Source: Saprospiraceae bacterium (GTDB lineage Bacteria > Bacteroidota > Bacteroidia > Chitinophagales > Saprospiraceae). Taken from it: DNA of 8,681 bases. The notes beneath the pieces were generated by a model that saw nothing but the letters and a program-made list of their open reading frames with translations, was not told where the DNA came from and did not search any database. The translations under genes were made by a program, and so were the position numbers. The stretch spans positions 1 to 8,681 of the forward strand of contig SLKL01000476.1 of assembly GCA_007134625.1 (NCBI GenBank), read 5' to 3'. Positions 1 through 7,820 of this stretch are shown here, one piece after another (the first letter of the stretch is position 1; each line of letters begins with the position of its first letter).

Positions 1-183
1 CGGCTTAATGGCATTTTTGACTACAGCAAAATCATCCACCCACTCCAGATGAGGTTGAAGTGGTCCCTCGAGATAGACCACAAGACGATAAGTGTGCCCG
101 TGCATATTTTTTCATTTATTCCCCTCAGGTACATTGGGCAGAAAATGTGCTGAATCAAAAGTGAATTGTTTGAATATTTGCAT
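1..183 (-). pseudogene. queD: QueD-type 6-carboxy-5,6,7,8-tetrahydropterin synthase, N-terminal part, in-frame TGA at the catalytic Cys codon
   Basis: Translating the minus strand from the ATG at 183 gives an N-terminus that aligns closely with E. coli QueD. It has FKQFTFDSAH (E. coli FKDFTFEAAH), LPNVPEG (LPHVPEG), MHGHTY (LHGHSF) and a matching region with W-V-D-D-F further on. QueD converts dihydroneopterin triphosphate to carboxytetrahydropterin on the way to queuosine and 7-deazaguanines. Its zinc ligands (His13, His28 and His30 here) are all present. Codon 24 (112-114) is TGA, precisely where the family has the catalytic Cys of the HKC motif, and the preceding His is Asn. The same frame stays open on both sides and leaves the window at base 1 after 61 codons; about half the usual length is missing off the edge. 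The start is supported by a TAnnTTTG promoter 24 bases upstream. It is either a recent nonsense mutant, a sequence error, or a selenocysteine form. The family call is firm; functional status is open. Confidence 0.85.
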
Positions 184-206
184 CTGTCGTTTACTCTAAT
201 GGACTG

Positions 207-214
207 CAAAAGTA
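207..214 (-). promoter_or_regulatory. Bacteroidota-type -7 promoter element for the queD-like gene
   Basis: The minus strand reads TACTTTTG, a perfect match to the Bacteroidota -7 consensus TAnnTTTG. It would start transcription near 200 and leave a leader of about 17 bases before the ATG at 183. No convincing -33 TTG is seen at the usual distance. The similar position of the element upstream of the large gene supports both calls. Confidence 0.5.
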
Positions 215-271
215 ATTGAAAATTGAGAGTTGAATATTGAAAACGTAGAATTTGTCAATTTTTTAACCCCC

Positions 272-3200
272 TTAAAACTCATACCTCAATTGAACTTCAA
301 GCTGATAAATGCTCTTTTTTTGTTGGAAAAAGTATTCGAGAGACAATCCTGATTCCAGAGAAATCCCCTCACTTAGATTCCATTGGAAACCTCCCTTCAT
401 TAGGAGAGAATGATCGGTATTTTGAGCAGAAACAATATCAGACTGAGTAAGCGTGCCCCATGATAATTCCCTTTTGTGTTGTAATAAACTGCTGCCTGCT
501 CCAAGATACCCATTTGTTTTTTCCAGAAGAGAGAAAACCTTTGATAGAGAAAGTTGAGCAGTGGTGATTTTATTCCAATCCATTAAGTTTTGAGAGTTCG
601 TTAGTTGATAAGCGCTGATAGCAGTATTTTGATGTAATCGTAATTCTGCCAACCAATTACCGGGTGTTTCCCATTGAAGCGCCATGCCAACAGAATGGAG
701 CGGATAGTAATAAGTCTCCTCGATTTTATCGGGATCGAACTCAATTAATTCAGCAATAGATGGCTTTATAGGGTGATGTTCATGGGAAAAGACAGTAAGA
801 GGTGCATGATTTTTTAACCAAAAATTCCCACCGATGAACAGGTCCACAGTTTCTGTACCACCCGAACAAGATTGTGCATCCACTACCTCAATTTCATAAG
901 TTCCCTGACTGAGATTGAAAAATGTATAGCTATTTTGAGAGGTGGTTGCATGGTGTTCACCGTTTAAAAACAAACTGTAGGGTGGAAATCCGCCGTTGAT
1001 TTCAATGCTGATCTGACCGTTAGAGCCTTGAGGGGAAGATGGTGGTATCGACTGAGTTACTGAGAAGCTGACAGGATTGGAGACAAACACTATCTGAGCT
1101 GAGGTATTTTCTTTACAATAGCTCTGACTTCCAAGCGGTGTGACATCTAAAAAGTAAATCCCTGCTGTAAAGCCAACATAATCATTTAGTGAAACAGTAC
1201 CCTGCGGCACTGTCAATTGGAAATTATTGTACGCGCCACCATTGATAACGATATTCAATTGATCACTATCCGGGGCGAGTAGGTCAAGGATAATATCGGC
1301 TTCGAGTGCACAACCCTCAGGTACTACATTTACATCCTGAATCCAATTGGATGCTTTTTCGTTAATTTCTGCCTCAAATTCGAGACTGCATAGTCGCAAT
1401 TCATCCGTCACGGTCAGCGTATAAGTTCCGGCTGCCAGATCACTTAGGTCTTTGGTTTCAGCTCCATTACTCCACAAATAAGTGTACTGACCTTCAGGTG
1501 TGATAGAAGTAAGTATAGCACCATTATCGTAACCGCAATCACTATCAGTTTTTTCAAAGTCCACTTCAAATTCACAGGGGGGTAGAATGACCTCAATAAC
1601 CAGAAATGCTGAGGATTCCCTATCACAGGTATCTTTTGCACGGTATTCCAATATAAAAATTCCATGGTCGGGTAATTCAACAGAGTAATCACCTTTTCCA
1701 TTAGCAGCTGTAGTCAATGAACCAAATGGGGGGTCTTCTATATCGATAAGCATCAAGCCGGTGCCCGTATCATTTGCAAACAAATCAAAGGACATATTTT
1801 CACCGGAAAACAATATCAGGGTGTCATTTACCAACTCAAAAAGTACTTCATCCTCTTCAAGATGGAGACTTAATGTATCAGCTAACTCACATTCCAGAGA
1901 AATATCTTTGACGAAAATCAGATAATCTCCGGCGTCCAGTTCAAGTTTGTCTCCTAATTCCAGTGAATTATCTGAGGTGAAAATTGTATCCCGACCCGAC
2001 GGACCTTCTACAACCACTTTAAATTCACCATCTCCGGGGCTAATCAGATCCAATAAGATTTGACCATTCTTATAACAGTTGGGGTTTTCTGTAAAAACCT
2101 CTACAATGTACTCAGGGTTTTTCTCAAAAATGGTATAGGAAAAAACCAGTGTATCCTGCTCAAAACCTCCTCCCCCGGTGACCACCTTCAATTCATAATT
2201 TCCGGCAGTCTGATTGAACAGGGTATCACCCCTTGAATCGTCATGCCAGATGACTTCGTAATCACAATCAGCCGTTATTGATGCCACGACCATTGCATCG
2301 GCCAACCCACAAGTGGCGCTGTCGACTTCAATGACTACATCCGGTTCGCAAGTTAGCGGTAGCACATCAATAATTATCACGCCGCTGTCCCTGCCACCAC
2401 AGGCATCCTCAATCAGGTACCAGAATTCATCTTTACCGGTAAAATCATCGGCTGAAAAATAAGTAAAACCCCCGGTTTCCTCCAATAGTAAATTACCTGT
2501 TTGTGGACCGTAATCCACTACTATCAAGTCGAATCCGGTATCGTTGATCAAAAGATTGCCGCTAAGGGTGTCATTGACAAATACCTGAAAGCTGTCAGTC
2601 ACCGCAACAGGTGGAAGCGTCTGTATCTCAAATTCCACCTCTTCACTACATTCAGTTTCTATTTCCGTTATGGTAACTGTATAATTCCCCTCAGCTAAAC
2701 CTTCAGAAACCGAACCATCTCCTCCCGCCGACCACTCGAATTCATATAAACTGGGGTCATCTACAAGAATCTCCACTCTTCCAATTTCTTCACCGCAAGG
2801 GGTATTGGTAACCTCCAGTTCAAAATCCAGTACACATGGAAAAACTTCGATAATTAAAAGAGCTGAGCCGGTATATCCACAACTATCAGTGACCTCGTAT
2901 TCCACGATTATTGTTCCCGATTCATCTTCGGTAGTCTCGAATGTAAAATCACCGTTTTCTTCTATACTGAGACTTCCGAATTCCGGTTCAGCAAAAGAAC
3001 TGACTATTAATCCTGTACCCTCATCGTTTTCGAGTACATTACCATTGAGGGTTTGTCCTGAAGCAACGGAGTACTCATCATCCATGGCCGTAAGGTCAGT
3101 GGGAATTTCTTCCAGCGAAAAAGGCAATGTCTGAATACATTGATCTCCTGCTTCATCCAGACCTAATTCCAGAGTATAGTTACCGACTTTCCAGAAAAGC

Positions 3201-4729
3201 TCACTCCACAGTTGGCTTAGGCTCACCGTTATTTGATCTGTTATGGAAACTGTTGTTTCTTCATTCAGATTTTCACCTGAAATTGCAATATTCAGTATTC
3301 CTTCGCGGGGTGAATTCAATTCCAATTCTGCATCTGCTGAGTTCAGACAGTTACCGCCGACGGTATTCAAAACTTCGGCATATGTCGCTTCTTTTTCATC
3401 CAACAAAACAGTTTCTGAATACTCACATCCATTCAACTGATCAGTTATTGTGAGGCTATATTCAGCGGAACTCAAATCTTCGATTCGGTTTACCATTGAA
3501 CCATTGTCCCAAAGGAAAGCAAAATCACCTTCAGGGTCACCAATTACCTCTAACCAACCGTTATCCAATCCGCAATCGGGCAGGCCTTTTTCAAAAGTAA
3601 ATTCTACATCACAAAATGGTGTTACCTCAATCAAAATAGTTGCCTCTTTCTGTTGACCGCATTCATCCTCAACGGTGTATTGTAATTGAAAATCACCTCC
3701 GAAATCAATATCTGCTGTATAAATAAAGAGATCACCTTCTAAGGAAAAACTACCCGTCAGTGGTTGCTCAATATCAATGATTTTACAATTACTGCATATT
3801 GCGTTTTCCAATAAATTAAGCTGAATTGACTCGCCAGCTTTTACCTTAAGTTGGTGGTTTTGCAGCTCCATTGTCGGCAGCATCACATTTATTCTCACCT
3901 CTGCTGAAGACTGCTGTCCGAACTCATCACCGATGGTGTAGGTGAAAATTAAATCTTGTTTCAGTCCTCCGTAAATTAAAATTTGATCCGGGGGTATCAA
4001 CTCGCCCACATCAGCTGACAAACCACTAATTGATTCAATGAACAAGCCTTGCCCCTCATCGTTTTGCAAGGGAAATACAGTGGTTCCCTCGGGGCAATTT
4101 AATTGCATAAGCAAATCATTAGCTTTCAGTGGTGGTGTAGGATCATCGCTTTCAGGCCACAAAGCAACAGCAATTCCGCTTGCTGTTAAACCACCACCGG
4201 CTACAATATACCAGGGTTGACCAAGCAGCGTAGCAGGTTTGGCAGAATATCCCGTGAGTTCAAGGCGATTCCACACTTCTGAGGGATTTGTAAATTGCTG
4301 ATAGGTAAAAACGATATCTTCCTCATCCGGGTAAAATAAAACCACCTCATCTTTCGAAACCTGAATGTTAACCATCGACTGTTCACTATTTCCATACTGA
4401 TCCATTGCCTTTACCTCCAGTATATATAAGCCCTTAGCAGGAAAGTAAAATACCGGATTAGGGGCTTCTCTGAATTGAGCAGGCAATATATTGTTTTCGG
4501 CTGTTAGCTTCCAGAAATACTTTTTTGGCTCAATGCTACGCGGCTTTATCTCAGTCATTATACCGGGCAAACCGCTTTCTTCTGATGGTGCAAAAACGGC
4601 AATGACTTCAATTCGCGCATCGTCTTGTTTTGAAGGTAAATCTTGCAAAAAAGAACTACCGGACAACTCTTTTTTCGTCACAGAAAAAATTGTAAAGAAC
4701 AGAAGGCAGAACAACAGCTTTTTTCTCAT
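272..4729 (-). CDS. Large cell-envelope protein: Ig/cadherin-like and SprB-like modules with C-terminal beta-barrel
   Basis: 1485 residues from the ATG at 4729. An in-frame ATG at 4753 lies upstream of the predicted transcription start and puts eight polar residues before the signal peptide, so I prefer 4729. Order: signal peptide (1-20, MRKKLLFCLLFF...), Ig/PKD-like domain (38-128), hydrophobic Gly-rich segment (173-192), then thirteen beta modules of three kinds. A modules (199-283, 284-370, 543-630, 706-792, 961-1050) carry ND(T/E)G and D-x-C-G and resemble Big_9/cadherin-like domains. B modules (373-443, 632-703, 794-867, 1052-1122, 1220-1299) carry YLWSNG and AGTYTLTVTD and resemble the SprB repeat. 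C modules (447-541, 870-960, 1125-1217) are unassigned. The last 143 residues alternate polar and apolar and end in Phe, like a small outer-membrane barrel. No type IX sorting domain is seen. A surface adhesin or structural role is likely but inferred. Confidence 0.85.
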   Translation of the reverse strand: MRKKLLFCLLFFTIFSVTKKELSGSSFLQDLPSKQDDARIEVIAVFAPSEESGLPGIMTEIKPRSIEPKKYFWKLTAENNILPAQFREAPNPVFYFPAKGLYILEVKAMDQYGNSEQSMVNIQVSKDEVVLFYPDEEDIVFTYQQFTNPSEVWNRLELTGYSAKPATLLGQPWYIVAGGGLTASGIAVALWPESDDPTPPLKANDLLMQLNCPEGTTVFPLQNDEGQGLFIESISGLSADVGELIPPDQILIYGGLKQDLIFTYTIGDEFGQQSSAEVRINVMLPTMELQNHQLKVKAGESIQLNLLENAICSNCKIIDIEQPLTGSFSLEGDLFIYTADIDFGGDFQLQYTVEDECGQQKEATILIEVTPFCDVEFTFEKGLPDCGLDNGWLEVIGDPEGDFAFLWDNGSMVNRIEDLSSAEYSLTITDQLNGCEYSETVLLDEKEATYAEVLNTVGGNCLNSADAELELNSPREGILNIAISGENLNEETTVSITDQITVSLSQLWSELFWKVGNYTLELGLDEAGDQCIQTLPFSLEEIPTDLTAMDDEYSVASGQTLNGNVLENDEGTGLIVSSFAEPEFGSLSIEENGDFTFETTEDESGTIIVEYEVTDSCGYTGSALLIIEVFPCVLDFELEVTNTPCGEEIGRVEILVDDPSLYEFEWSAGGDGSVSEGLAEGNYTVTITEIETECSEEVEFEIQTLPPVAVTDSFQVFVNDTLSGNLLINDTGFDLIVVDYGPQTGNLLLEETGGFTYFSADDFTGKDEFWYLIEDACGGRDSGVIIIDVLPLTCEPDVVIEVDSATCGLADAMVVASITADCDYEVIWHDDSRGDTLFNQTAGNYELKVVTGGGGFEQDTLVFSYTIFEKNPEYIVEVFTENPNCYKNGQILLDLISPGDGEFKVVVEGPSGRDTIFTSDNSLELGDKLELDAGDYLIFVKDISLECELADTLSLHLEEDEVLFELVNDTLILFSGENMSFDLFANDTGTGLMLIDIEDPPFGSLTTAANGKGDYSVELPDHGIFILEYRAKDTCDRESSAFLVIEVILPPCEFEVDFEKTDSDCGYDNGAILTSITPEGQYTYLWSNGAETKDLSDLAAGTYTLTVTDELRLCSLEFEAEINEKASNWIQDVNVVPEGCALEADIILDLLAPDSDQLNIVINGGAYNNFQLTVPQGTVSLNDYVGFTAGIYFLDVTPLGSQSYCKENTSAQIVFVSNPVSFSVTQSIPPSSPQGSNGQISIEINGGFPPYSLFLNGEHHATTSQNSYTFFNLSQGTYEIEVVDAQSCSGGTETVDLFIGGNFWLKNHAPLTVFSHEHHPIKPSIAELIEFDPDKIEETYYYPLHSVGMALQWETPGNWLAELRLHQNTAISAYQLTNSQNLMDWNKITTAQLSLSKVFSLLEKTNGYLGAGSSLLQHKRELSWGTLTQSDIVSAQNTDHSLLMKGGFQWNLSEGISLESGLSLEYFFQQKKSIYQLEVQLRYEF

Positions 4730-4750
4730 GTCATCATTGAATTGACATGG

Positions 4751-4758
4751 CAAAGATA
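4751..4758 (-). promoter_or_regulatory. Bacteroidota-type -7 promoter element for the large envelope gene
   Basis: The minus strand reads TATCTTTG, a perfect TAnnTTTG match. Transcription would begin near 4744, giving a leader of about 15 bases to the ATG at 4729. That excludes the in-frame ATG at 4753 as the start. A -33 TTG is not clear. The rest of the 211-base gap up to the ATPase operon shows no convincing gene or strong terminator. Confidence 0.55.
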
Positions 4759-4969
4759 GTTATTCGCAGGGAGGATTTTGAAAATGGAGAATTGATTATA
4801 ACTATTTGCCTCCCTATTAAGAACTGAGAATGAAATGAAGGGGACTGAGGAGGAAAATTCTCTACTCCCACTGATGCTGATGAGGAAGTGATTAATTTAT
4901 GTTTGAGGTTCAGGGTCTGTTTGAAAACAAATCGATTCATATCGCCTTAATCCTTCATTTTTCTAAGCA

Positions 4970-6640
4970 CTATTTATCATGCAAAATACTTTTCACCACC
5001 GTCCTCACATCAGGATGTAATTGATTGATATCCATTCCATCTGGGTTGAGCAGATATTTATACACTTCTAGATTAATCTGTACAAAAGCATCATCAGCAA
5101 AATCATATGATAACTCATCCACTACCTGTCCTAGAAAATCTATATCCCTATACTCATAAAGACCAATGCAAAGACCGTTGATCACTTCATTGATGTTGAT
5201 AAATCCAAAGTTACGAATGGTATCGAAAGTGTTTTTGAAATAGAAGAATTTATTATCTGGATTTTCCTTAATGACCTTTTGTAGAGAATCTCCTAATAGG
5301 GATGAAAAGGATTTTTCATCTTTCCATTTATTATGATATTTCTCAATGTATGGCCATTCCGATTTTTTAATTATTTGGAAAAGTTTGGTGTAGTTATATG
5401 GTTTTTCACTTGGTTCGTTAACTAAGTTATTAAAACCTAGACTTCCTACTTCTTTTTCTTGTTGTGTATAAAAAGCATTCAAAAAATCCACAAAAATACC
5501 CACAAAGGAAAATGGCACATCAGCATATACCTGCCTTTTTTGGTAATACAGTACATACAACCTGTCTCTTACATAAAAGTATTTGGTGTTGCCTTTGGAT
5601 TGTTTGCGGCTGACCACATAGTAATTATCAGTGAGCCATGAGAAAGAGCGAGCTATGTCTTTTTGTTCCAAAGGAGGGTCAAATGAGGCTGCCAGATTAC
5701 TTTGTGTCATATTTTCACCCTTGCGTATCAACATATCAAACAAGATTTTTGACTTTGCCGGAATTTCATTGGTGATATCCTGATAATAGCTTGTTAGTTC
5801 GTCTATTATGCCATCTAAAAGCAGTGCTGTATCTAAGATATTTTTTTCAAAAATTAATTTACTAAGTATTACCGCCAACCTTGGGTTTCCACCAGTAAAC
5901 TGCAAGATAGCCTTGATTTTATTTTTTGATCGTTTTAGATTTACAAGTTGCTCTTTGTCATATTGGGAATGTTGAGCCAATTTGTCATAATAAATCAGAA
6001 AATCATCGGCAGTCCATGGCTCTAATTCAAATTTCTTAAACACCTGGAATAATCTCTTAGAGTAGTTATTGTCCAGATCAGGTCTCAGGCTCGATCCTAT
6101 TAGGGTCACTTCTTCAAAGTCTGAAAGAAACTCGCGCAATCTTGCACTTTCTATTTTATCCAATTTTGGGATAAAGAATTGAAGGTTTTCCTGAGTTACA
6201 AAGACATGGTTTTTTCCCATCTTTTTAATTTCCTCAATAGCTGCTCTCAGTCTGATTTTTGAACTTTGCCATTGCATATCGGATGTCCTCCATCTAGGTG
6301 TTGCATCTATGAGTTTACCTCCTTCCAGCAGGGTAGAAATAACATCCAATAGATCCGAAGCATAGTTGATGTTTTCTTGTTCTTCCGGCAATTGTAAAAA
6401 GAGGCTATTCTTAAAATCATCCAATCGGTCGTGATGAATTTTGACCAATCTGGTAAAAAATGATTTACCAATTCCTCGTGGGCCATGCAGTACAAAGTGT
6501 TGATTACTTCCCTTTTTGAGACAGACCTTCATTTCAGCTAGCATAATATCAAGTAGCTTTTCTCTTCCTGTCGCCAGGGCAAGAATATCTTCAGTTGACA
6601 TTTCAAGTGGATTATATTTTTTTACGAACACTGTTGTCAT
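4970..6640 (-). CDS. STAND/AAA-type P-loop NTPase with winged helix and uncharacterised C-terminal domain
   Basis: 556 residues. Residues 10-30 (NPLEMSTEDILAL then TGREKLL) match the N-terminal box of prokaryotic STAND-like ATPases, which usually reads F-V-G-R-E. Walker A is GPRGIGKS (53-60). The Walker B position (about 146-154) reads VFVTQENLQ, an E-N-L-Q form in place of the usual D-E/D-D. A sensor-like IGSS follows (181-184), then the GGNPR motif (250-254) typical of STAND proteins. A winged-helix region spans about 295-370, ending YFYVRDRLYVLYYQ. The last 185 residues are mainly helical, Lys- and aromatic-rich, and match no domain I know; they may be the sensor or output part. No signal peptide or membrane helix, so cytoplasmic. 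The ATG follows the stop of the upstream ATPase gene by one base, so translation is probably coupled. A role as NTP-driven switch is inferred from the family; the substrate is unknown. Confidence 0.8.
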   Translation of the reverse strand: MTTVFVKKYNPLEMSTEDILALATGREKLLDIMLAEMKVCLKKGSNQHFVLHGPRGIGKSFFTRLVKIHHDRLDDFKNSLFLQLPEEQENINYASDLLDVISTLLEGGKLIDATPRWRTSDMQWQSSKIRLRAAIEEIKKMGKNHVFVTQENLQFFIPKLDKIESARLREFLSDFEEVTLIGSSLRPDLDNNYSKRLFQVFKKFELEPWTADDFLIYYDKLAQHSQYDKEQLVNLKRSKNKIKAILQFTGGNPRLAVILSKLIFEKNILDTALLLDGIIDELTSYYQDITNEIPAKSKILFDMLIRKGENMTQSNLAASFDPPLEQKDIARSFSWLTDNYYVVSRKQSKGNTKYFYVRDRLYVLYYQKRQVYADVPFSFVGIFVDFLNAFYTQQEKEVGSLGFNNLVNEPSEKPYNYTKLFQIIKKSEWPYIEKYHNKWKDEKSFSSLLGDSLQKVIKENPDNKFFYFKNTFDTIRNFGFININEVINGLCIGLYEYRDIDFLGQVVDELSYDFADDAFVQINLEVYKYLLNPDGMDINQLHPDVRTVVKSILHDK

Positions 6641-6641
6641 C

Positions 6642-7820
6642 TTATATTGCTTTTTTGCGCCACCAATGGCGAACTATTTCGAAAGAGAAGTCGATTTGGT
6701 TGTTTTCATTAATGATAATGAACTCGTGATTGACCAAAATCAACAATACACTATATGCATTTTTGTCTTTGACAGCATTTAACAACTCTGCTTCCCTCAG
6801 ACCTGGCTTTCTATGGATATGGGTCAATATTTTCTTTGCAAGAGAAATATAATCTGATGATAAATTGGCAAATCTTTCATTAAACTGATACTCAAAATCC
6901 TTCACGATATTGGGATAGACATATTTATCATATATTGTTTTGATTTCAGAAGTCTCACCATTCCAATGTGTATTTAGGCAAAAAACAAAATACCGTAAAA
7001 ACTGCGGGATACAATCTGGCATCAATCGTATGATTTTATCTAGGTCATCATCTTTCAATGGTTCTTGTGAAGTACTTAATTGTCGCATCATTTGTTTCGC
7101 TTCTTCTACTGTAAACTTTGGTAGTGTTTGAGTCAGAACACCACCTAATAGTTTTTGTGAGACACCCAAGTGTTCGAGTTGAGTATGTAAATTTAATGAA
7201 CCACAAATCGCCTGAGAAATACCAATATTTCTCCAAGACCTCAAGGTGGTGAGCACCGCTTCGATTTCCAATTTTGTACTTTCTTTGTTTACCTCAGCTA
7301 TATTTTCAAATAAAAATGGCAACTCATCCAGCACAATGACGATGTGCTGTTTTTGCTCATCAAAAAACCTAGTAAGCAGTTCTTTTAGTGGATTGGAATA
7401 GGTGAGTGCGTCATTGCGCAACTTTACAGATCCAATATAAGGAATATCGACTTCTTCTACATGATCCGTAATGACGTCTATGAGTTTTTTAGGGATAGCC
7501 TTTGCGTCTTGCATGTATTCGCGCATCCTGCTTCTCCACGAATGCGGCAAAGAAAGGTAGATGTTTTTGTACAGGTCATGAATACTTTCATAAGTCTGAC
7601 AATTCAAATTGATGACAATTATATCGGGATTCTCAATGCCCATCAACCTCACAACTTCCTCCAGCACAGAGCTTTTGCCAGTTCTTCTGAGTCCGAGCAA
7701 GAGAAAGCTATTCTTCGATACCAATATAGCTTTGAGATGTTTTACAAAGTCCTGCCTCCCAAAAAAATCATCCCCTGATACAGGTTTATTTCCAAAAATA
7801 TTATCCATATGACTATTCAT
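6642..7820 (-). CDS. AAA+/STAND P-loop ATPase, archaeal ATPase-like, first gene of the pair
   Basis: 392 residues. It has an FFGR box (19-22), Walker A GLRRTGKSS (43-51), Walker B IVIVLDE (160-166), a sensor-like ICGSL (205-209), and a segment around 226-248 (LPKFTVEEA) that matches the lid linker of archaeal-type ATPases. A winged-helix-like C-terminal part covers about 320-370, followed by W-W-R-K-K near the end. The overall plan fits the ATPase_2/AAA_14-like group found in bacterial accessory regions. All key nucleotide-binding residues are present, so it should bind and hydrolyse ATP. No secretion signal, so cytoplasmic. ATG at 7820 is preferred because it lies next to the operator-like array; an in-frame ATG at 7808 is a possible alternative. 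It is the promoter-proximal gene of the two-ATPase operon, and the two products probably act together (inference). Its specific function is not recognised. Confidence 0.8.
   Translation of the reverse strand: MNSHMDNIFGNKPVSGDDFFGRQDFVKHLKAILVSKNSFLLLGLRRTGKSSVLEEVVRLMGIENPDIIVINLNCQTYESIHDLYKNIYLSLPHSWRSRMREYMQDAKAIPKKLIDVITDHVEEVDIPYIGSVKLRNDALTYSNPLKELLTRFFDEQKQHIVIVLDELPFLFENIAEVNKESTKLEIEAVLTTLRSWRNIGISQAICGSLNLHTQLEHLGVSQKLLGGVLTQTLPKFTVEEAKQMMRQLSTSQEPLKDDDLDKIIRLMPDCIPQFLRYFVFCLNTHWNGETSEIKTIYDKYVYPNIVKDFEYQFNERFANLSSDYISLAKKILTHIHRKPGLREAELLNAVKDKNAYSVLLILVNHEFIIINENNQIDFSFEIVRHWWRKKAI

Noticed and set aside
60..81. 6-bp hairpin downstream of the QueD TGA as a SECIS element
   Set aside because: Its loop starts about 36 bases after the TGA and lacks the usual loop guanines at the first positions; kept only as a note in the TGA finding.
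21..209. 62-residue minus-strand frame starting at TTG 209
   Set aside because: It lies in a different frame from the QueD-matching translation and has no family resemblance; it is a shadow.
261..277. Perfect 6-bp inverted repeat around five C/G bases overlapping the stop of the large gene
   Set aside because: The arms are A/T only and no T-run of the right type follows, so it is not credible as a terminator.
4747..4827. 26-residue plus-strand frame, MAKIVIRREDFENGELI at its start
   Set aside because: It looks peptide-like, but it is very short, overlaps the promoter of the divergent large gene, and has no promoter or family match.
4734..4940. 68-residue minus-strand frame upstream of the large gene
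   Set aside because: Composition is low-complexity Ser/Ile-rich without domain features, and it spans the TAnnTTTG promoter of the large gene.
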